Positions 60,293 to 64,000 of a DNA stretch of 64,000 nucleotides are shown here, one piece after another; the stretch's first letter is position 1, and the number at the start of each line of letters is the position of its first letter. The notes under the pieces are model-generated. The model was not told where the DNA came from and searched no databases. It saw only the letters and a list, made by a program, of their open reading frames with translations. This stretch comes from Prevotella sp. Its GTDB lineage: Bacteria > Bacteroidota > Bacteroidia > Bacteroidales > Bacteroidaceae. The translations under genes were made by a program, and so were the position numbers. The stretch covers positions 19,974-83,973 of the forward strand of contig JAFZSL010000077.1 in the NCBI GenBank assembly GCA_017619375.1, written 5' to 3'.

Positions 60293-61673
60293 ATTCTTTC
60301 ATCTTCCTCATCCATTTCCCTCGGAATAGTCTTGTGGTGAGGAGGACGCCTCTGAAGGTGAGTTCTATGGCCATTGCTATCCACACACCCACAAGGCCGT
60401 AACGGAGTGACAACACATAGGCGAGGGTGAGCCTGACCACCCACATGCTGCCCAGGCTGATGATGGCAGGCTTCAAGGTGTCGCCGGCGCCGATGCACAC
60501 ACACACCGCCACGATGGAGGCGGCAAACATCGGTTCGGCGAAGGCTTCTATACGAAGACATCTCGCCCCAAGGTCGATGATGGCATCCACGGGAGTCATC
60601 AGCGCCATCATCTCCGGTGCGAAGACGAACATCACCATACCCATCATGGCCATCACCACCATTCCGGAGAACAACGTCATACGGGCGAAACTGCGGCAGA
60701 GGTCGCCACGACGCGCCCCCATGCTCTGGCCTATCAGAGTGGTGGCGGCCTCGCCGATGCCGTAGCCAGGCATGTAGCATAAACTCTCCGCCGTGATGCC
60801 GAGGGTGTTGGCGGCGATGGCGATATTGCCAAGTGGCGCCACAATCATCGTCCCCACGATCTGCGCCCCGCTCATGAGCACCGACTGCGCCGCCATGGGC
60901 AGTCCGATTTTCAATGCGTTGACAAGGTAGTCGCCCACCCAGACGAAACGCTCCCCCACCCTGCGCAAAGAGAGCATCTTGTTGCGGAACACGGCGATGT
61001 AACCCAATGCAAGACCACAGATGACTGCCGACAGCGCACTACCGATGGCGGCGCCCATCACGCCCAAGTGGGCCTGGTAGATGAGGAGGTAGTTGAAACC
61101 TACATCGAGGACACACATGATGATGCTCATCAAACTGGGGATGCGCATGTTGCCGGAACATTTCAGCATCGCGCCGGCAAGACTATTGAGTTGGAAGAAG
61201 GGAATTGCAAGGGAGAAGATGAGGAAATAGAGTGAAGCGTCACGGGCGATGTCTTCTCCACCACCCAACCAGAAAGGCAGGGGACGGGCGACGACTATCG
61301 CCACTGACATCATCACCAACGAGATGACGGTGGTGACGATGAGGGCGTGACGGAACACCTGGCGGGCCTTGACGAAGTCGTTGGCGCCGATGAAATGGGC
61401 CACCTGCACGGAGAAACCCATCGAGGCGGCACCTGTCAGACTGAAAAACAGCCACGTAGTGGTTTCCACGAGCCCACATGCAGCGGAAGCCTTCTCACCC
61501 AGATGCCCCACCATGGCTTGGTCGATGAAAAACATCACCACGCTGGTAATCTGAGCCAATATGGAAGGGATGCTCAACTGAACAATCAAGTTGAACTTCT
61601 CACCTCGGGTCAACGGCTTTCCATCGCGTATGAAACCCAGCAGTTCGTCACTTTTCCCTTTAAACACTTTCAT
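60291..61673 (-). CDS. MATE-family multidrug/sodium antiporter
   Basis: A 460-residue inner-membrane exporter with twelve helices. LSIPSILAQITSVVMFFIDQ and AMVGHLGEKASAACGLVET open the first MatE domain; the second contains KIGLPMAAQSVLMSGAQIVG and GIGEAATTLIGQSMGARRGD. Start set at ATG 61673 (MKVFKGK). An in-frame extension to 61799 would run across the promoter (61681-61711) and is rejected. The -7 box ends 8 bp before the ATG, so the transcript is nearly leaderless. Substrate unknown. Confidence 0.92.
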   Translation of the reverse strand: MKVFKGKSDELLGFIRDGKPLTRGEKFNLIVQLSIPSILAQITSVVMFFIDQAMVGHLGEKASAACGLVETTTWLFFSLTGAASMGFSVQVAHFIGANDFVKARQVFRHALIVTTVISLVMMSVAIVVARPLPFWLGGGEDIARDASLYFLIFSLAIPFFQLNSLAGAMLKCSGNMRIPSLMSIIMCVLDVGFNYLLIYQAHLGVMGAAIGSALSAVICGLALGYIAVFRNKMLSLRRVGERFVWVGDYLVNALKIGLPMAAQSVLMSGAQIVGTMIVAPLGNIAIAANTLGITAESLCYMPGYGIGEAATTLIGQSMGARRGDLCRSFARMTLFSGMVVMAMMGMVMFVFAPEMMALMTPVDAIIDLGARCLRIEAFAEPMFAASIVAVCVCIGAGDTLKPAIISLGSMWVVRLTLAYVLSLRYGLVGVWIAMAIELTFRGVLLTTRLFRGKWMRKMKE

Positions 61674-61680
61674 GGAAATG

Positions 61681-61711
61681 CAAAAGTAGTGAAAACCGAG
61701 TGGAATGCAAA
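61681..61711 (-). promoter_or_regulatory. promoter unit of the hairpin-repeat family before the MATE gene
   Basis: TTTG (61708-61711), 19 bases ending CGGTTTTCAC, TACTTTTG (61681-61688). The -33 box lies in the right arm of a hairpin (AAAGCAAAAA...TTTTTGCTTT), preceded by GATGCACCTCGG (61739-61750), as in the units at 38512-38622. Confidence 0.8.
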
Positions 61712-61849
61712 GCAAAAAGAAAATTTTTGCTTTCATTCCCGAGGTGCATCTGAAGATTGAAGATTGACCTTTTTCACATCGTGAGAAGGTAGGATGCACC
61801 TAATCATATAACAAAATTGTCGATGATGTCGAATGGACGTTTGATCAAG

Positions 61850-62038
61850 GTGAGCGTAGCGAACAAAGGTAATCGCAACTTTGTTGCGTAAAAAATCACG
61901 GCGACCGCTTATAAGGGAGCAGTACCTTAATGAACGAGCACCGCGTAGGTGCGGTTGAGCCTCCTCCCGATGTCGGGAGGGGGACGGGGGGAGGGTAGGT
62001 GCCCCTCCTTAGGACAAGGAGGGGGCGGGGTGGTTGTG
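61850..62038. repeat. inverted copy of the 190-bp repeat at 38811-39000
   Basis: From GGTGAGCGTAGC to GGGGTGGTTGTG the sequence is the reverse complement of 38811-39000 with only a handful of changes. It includes the CTCCTCCCGATGTCGGGAGG hairpin and the AAGGAGG hairpin. No gene lies between 61712 and 62177. Confidence 0.85.
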
Positions 62039-62138
62039 AATCATCCAAGCCACCATCAAATCATTCGTGAAAGGACAAAAAGCATCGTCCTGGGACGAAT
62101 AAGCTTGAAAAAAGTTGGAAGTGAAGGTGTTTTTTTTA

Positions 62139-62146
62139 TATCTTTG
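62139..62146 (+). promoter_or_regulatory. -7 box for the beta-helix-like gene
   Basis: TATCTTTG at 62139-62146, 31 bp before the ATG; the best -33 match is TTGG (weak), near 62116. Confidence 0.55.
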
Positions 62147-62177
62147 TGCCAAACACCTACAAGAATGATAGTTGCAG

Positions 62178-64000
62178 ATGACCAAGAACACCTACATAAA
62201 GACGAGAGATAAGAAGAGACGCTCCTGGCTCCAACCGAACACAAACCCCGCATCACCTTTCCGGTCAGAGCACACACCCCATCTTCAATCTCTTTTGCTG
62301 TTCCTCGCCCTATGCCTGTCCCTACCCCTCATGGGACAGCCGAAGCCAAAGAAGGTGCTATATGTCCCCATGGACTACTCCACCTGCGGCTATCACGCCT
62401 CCGAACGCACCATCCCGGATGTCTCCACCGCCGTCTTCGTTCCCTGGCATGAAGGAGATTGCTCCGCCTTCATACAGGCAGCCATCGACCAAGTGTCGCA
62501 ACAGAAGGCCGACCGCTCTGGTCATCGCGGTGCCGTGGTGCTCGACGAGGGGACGTTCCGCCTCGACCATCCGCTGCGAATCACCACCTCCGGAGTCACC
62601 CTCTGCGGCATGGGACGCGACAAGACCGTCGTCACCCTATATGGTCCCGACCGGGGTGCCATCGTCTATGTGGAAGGCAACGCGCCAAAGGCCGGCGGCG
62701 ACACGCTGCACGTCATAGGCAAGGTGGCTGCCGGCAGCACCACCCTCCCACTCGACCGCAACACCCTGCGCCCCGGCGACCGCATCCTCATCACACGTCC
62801 ATGCACCCGTGCGTGGATAGACCACCTGGCGATGGCCGACTTCGGCGGTGGCCTTGACTACACGGGGTGGAAACCCACCGACATCGACATCACATGGGAC
62901 CGCACCGTAACAGCCGCCGATGGCAACACCATCACCCTCGACGCGCCCATCACCACCTCCCTCGACCCAGACTATGGCAGTGCGTTCGTCATACGACACA
63001 CCCCGGAAGGCGAACTTACCGAGTGCAGCGTGGAGGACCTGACGCTGGAGGCTGCCGTCAACACGTGGAACGTCAAAGACGAGGACCACTGCTGGGACGG
63101 CATCTTCATGGAGCACACCCGCGACTGTTGGGTGCGCCGTGTCAACTTCCGACACCTCGCGGGAAGCGCCGTCAACCTGCAGAAACACACCTCCCGCATC
63201 ACCGTGGAGGACTGCATCGCCACGGAACCCGTCTCAGAGACGGGGGGATGGCGGCGCAACGTTTTCCTCACAAGAGGACAACAGTGCCTCTTCCAACGCT
63301 GCATCTCACGACAGGGCATCCACGACTTCGCCGCAGGATTCTGCGCCGCAGGACCCAACGCCTTCGTGCAGTGTGAGGGCGAGGAGGCCCTCGGCTTCAG
63401 CGGTAGCATCGGCTCATGGGCGGCGGGACTGCTCTTCGACATCGTCAACATCGATGGCAACGACCTACGATACGCCAATCTCGAACAATTCCAGTTCGGC
63501 ACGGGGTGGAACACCGCCAACTCCATGTTTTGGCAATGCACCGCCTCCACCATAGAATGTTATTCTCCCGACACCGACAACCGCAACAGCGGCCATGGCT
63601 GCTGGGGCACGCTCACCGGCAACGGCGAGTGGACGAGCAGCAACGACCACGTGAGTCCGCGCTCGCTCTTCTACGACCAACTGCAACAACGCCTCTCCAC
63701 GCTGCCCGCCCCCCGCAACGACCTCACCGCTTTCATCGACAGTCTGGCGCAACTCCTCCCCCTTTCCACCAACGCCACTTCCTCTCCCACCGTGGAACAG
63801 GCGATGGAGATGGCGCAGGAGTCGCTCACACAACCACGCCTCACCATGGAAAAATGGATCGAGGAGAGATTGAAAATTGAAAATGGAAGGTTGAAAATGG
63901 AAAATGGAAGAAGGGGAGAACCCAATTACACTATCCCCTCCCCTCGAAGGGGAGAACCCAATTACACTATCCCCTCCCCTCGAAGGGGAGGGGCCAGGGG
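62178..64000 (+). CDS. secreted right-handed beta-helix-like protein, incomplete at the window edge
   Basis: An open frame from ATG 62178 to the last base with no stop (at least 607 codons). After a basic stretch there is a signal-like hydrophobic segment (LLLFLALCLSLPLMG, about 40-54). The mature part has pectate-lyase-fold features: FIQAAIDQVSQQ, VVLDEGTFRLDHPLRITTSG, VTLCGMGRDKTVVTL, then VEDLTLEAAVN, WVRRVNFRHLAGSAVNLQKH and repeated short strands. FGTGWNTANSMFWQC and HGCWGTLTGNGEW resemble large Bacteroidales proteins of the DUF4955/DUF6298 kind. At the end the frame passes through GAAAATT-type and 36-bp repeats (63875-64000), so the true end may be disturbed. Probably a surface polysaccharide-related protein (inference). 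Confidence 0.7.
   Translation, partial: MTKNTYIKTRDKKRRSWLQPNTNPASPFRSEHTPHLQSLLLFLALCLSLPLMGQPKPKKVLYVPMDYSTCGYHASERTIPDVSTAVFVPWHEGDCSAFIQAAIDQVSQQKADRSGHRGAVVLDEGTFRLDHPLRITTSGVTLCGMGRDKTVVTLYGPDRGAIVYVEGNAPKAGGDTLHVIGKVAAGSTTLPLDRNTLRPGDRILITRPCTRAWIDHLAMADFGGGLDYTGWKPTDIDITWDRTVTAADGNTITLDAPITTSLDPDYGSAFVIRHTPEGELTECSVEDLTLEAAVNTWNVKDEDHCWDGIFMEHTRDCWVRRVNFRHLAGSAVNLQKHTSRITVEDCIATEPVSETGGWRRNVFLTRGQQCLFQRCISRQGIHDFAAGFCAAGPNAFVQCEGEEALGFSGSIGSWAAGLLFDIVNIDGNDLRYANLEQFQFGTGWNTANSMFWQCTASTIECYSPDTDNRNSGHGCWGTLTGNGEWTSSNDHVSPRSLFYDQLQQRLSTLPAPRNDLTAFIDSLAQLLPLSTNATSSPTVEQAMEMAQESLTQPRLTMEKWIEERLKIENGRLKMENGRRGEPNYTIPSPRRGEPNYTIPSPRRGGAR
63911..64000. repeat. 36-bp tandem repeats at the window end
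   Basis: AAGGGGAGAACCCAATTACA and following bases start at 63911, 63947 and 63983 (36-bp period, identical where complete), including the CCCCTCCCCTCGAAGGGGAG palindrome. Because 36 is a multiple of 3, the beta-helix frame stays open as a 12-residue repeat (RRGEPNYTIPSP). Confidence 0.8.

Noticed and set aside
61674-61799. N-terminal extension of the MATE protein
   Set aside because: It would be translated from sequence that contains the promoter and the hairpin repeat; the family N-terminus fits ATG 61673.
63911-64000. 36-bp repeats as a CRISPR
   Set aside because: The repeats are back to back with no spacers.
1-64000. tRNA or rRNA genes
   Set aside because: No tRNA-like cloverleaf or rRNA sequence was noticed in the intergenic regions, though this was by eye only.

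Overview
This is a bacterial chromosome segment from the Bacteroidota, most likely a Prevotella-like member of the Bacteroidales. The evidence is the Bacteroidota promoter pattern (TTTG, 19-20 bases, TAnnTTTG) in front of many genes, a 2547-residue SprA translocon of the type IX secretion system, a BspA-like leucine-rich-repeat protein, a CotH protein with a Prevotella-style C-terminal sorting tail, MenA, and lipoproteins. No tRNA, rRNA, CRISPR array or intact insertion sequence was seen.

Layout. 0.05-3.9 kb: a minus-strand partner-switching operon (HAMP/SpoIIE phosphatase fused to an anti-sigma-type kinase domain, an SLC13-like permease, a STAS protein). 4.3-10.6 kb: plus-strand housekeeping genes rsfS-ftsH-cdsA-metallophosphoesterase, preceded by four tandem promoters in an 83-bp repeat, then the leucine-rich-repeat protein. 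10.7-26 kb: an AT-rich accessory island. It holds a DUF4923-like lipoprotein, a 5'-truncated relaxase remnant, a six-gene overlapping operon (two cytosine-C5 methyltransferases, HNH endonuclease, integrase-like small protein, two-TM SLATT-like protein, and an unlisted 26-residue proline-rich peptide), a DUF262 + DUF262/DUF1524 nuclease pair, ATPase and YhcG nuclease remnants, and two paralogous membrane proteins. 26.5-33.2 kb: a three-gene radical SAM operon around an unrecognised protein, a carboxypeptidase-regulatory/flavodoxin chimera, a 279-bp element with perfect 13-bp inverted ends and an 8-bp target duplication, and small redox or zinc-ribbon genes.

33.6-38.5 kb: a minus-strand run with a PH-like membrane protein, PBP4 (dacB), a small acidic protein, DUF805, a RecD-like helicase and a signal-less TlpA-like thioredoxin. 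39-50.6 kb: CotH-family surface protein, a dockerin-like protein, sprA and ruvA. 50.8-56.1 kb: trans-4-hydroxyproline dehydratase (hypD) and its activase (hypE), split by a GxxExxY gene flanked by inverted repeats, and an ATPase with a 14-bp repeat leader. 56.3-64 kb: an RluA-type pseudouridine synthase, menA, a lipoprotein, a FabK/nitronate monooxygenase-like enzyme, a MATE exporter, and a large beta-helix-like gene running off the right edge.

The most notable signals are three. First, a dispersed 80-83 bp repeat at rsfS, the LRR gene, the PH/dacB operon and the MATE gene carries a consensus promoter whose -33 and -7 boxes sit in hairpin arms that change in a compensatory way. Second, the overlapping restriction-modification/membrane-protein operon ends in a coupled micro-gene, next to the DUF262 pair. 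Third, there is the compact radical SAM operon of unknown product. The functions of the unrecognised genes are left open.
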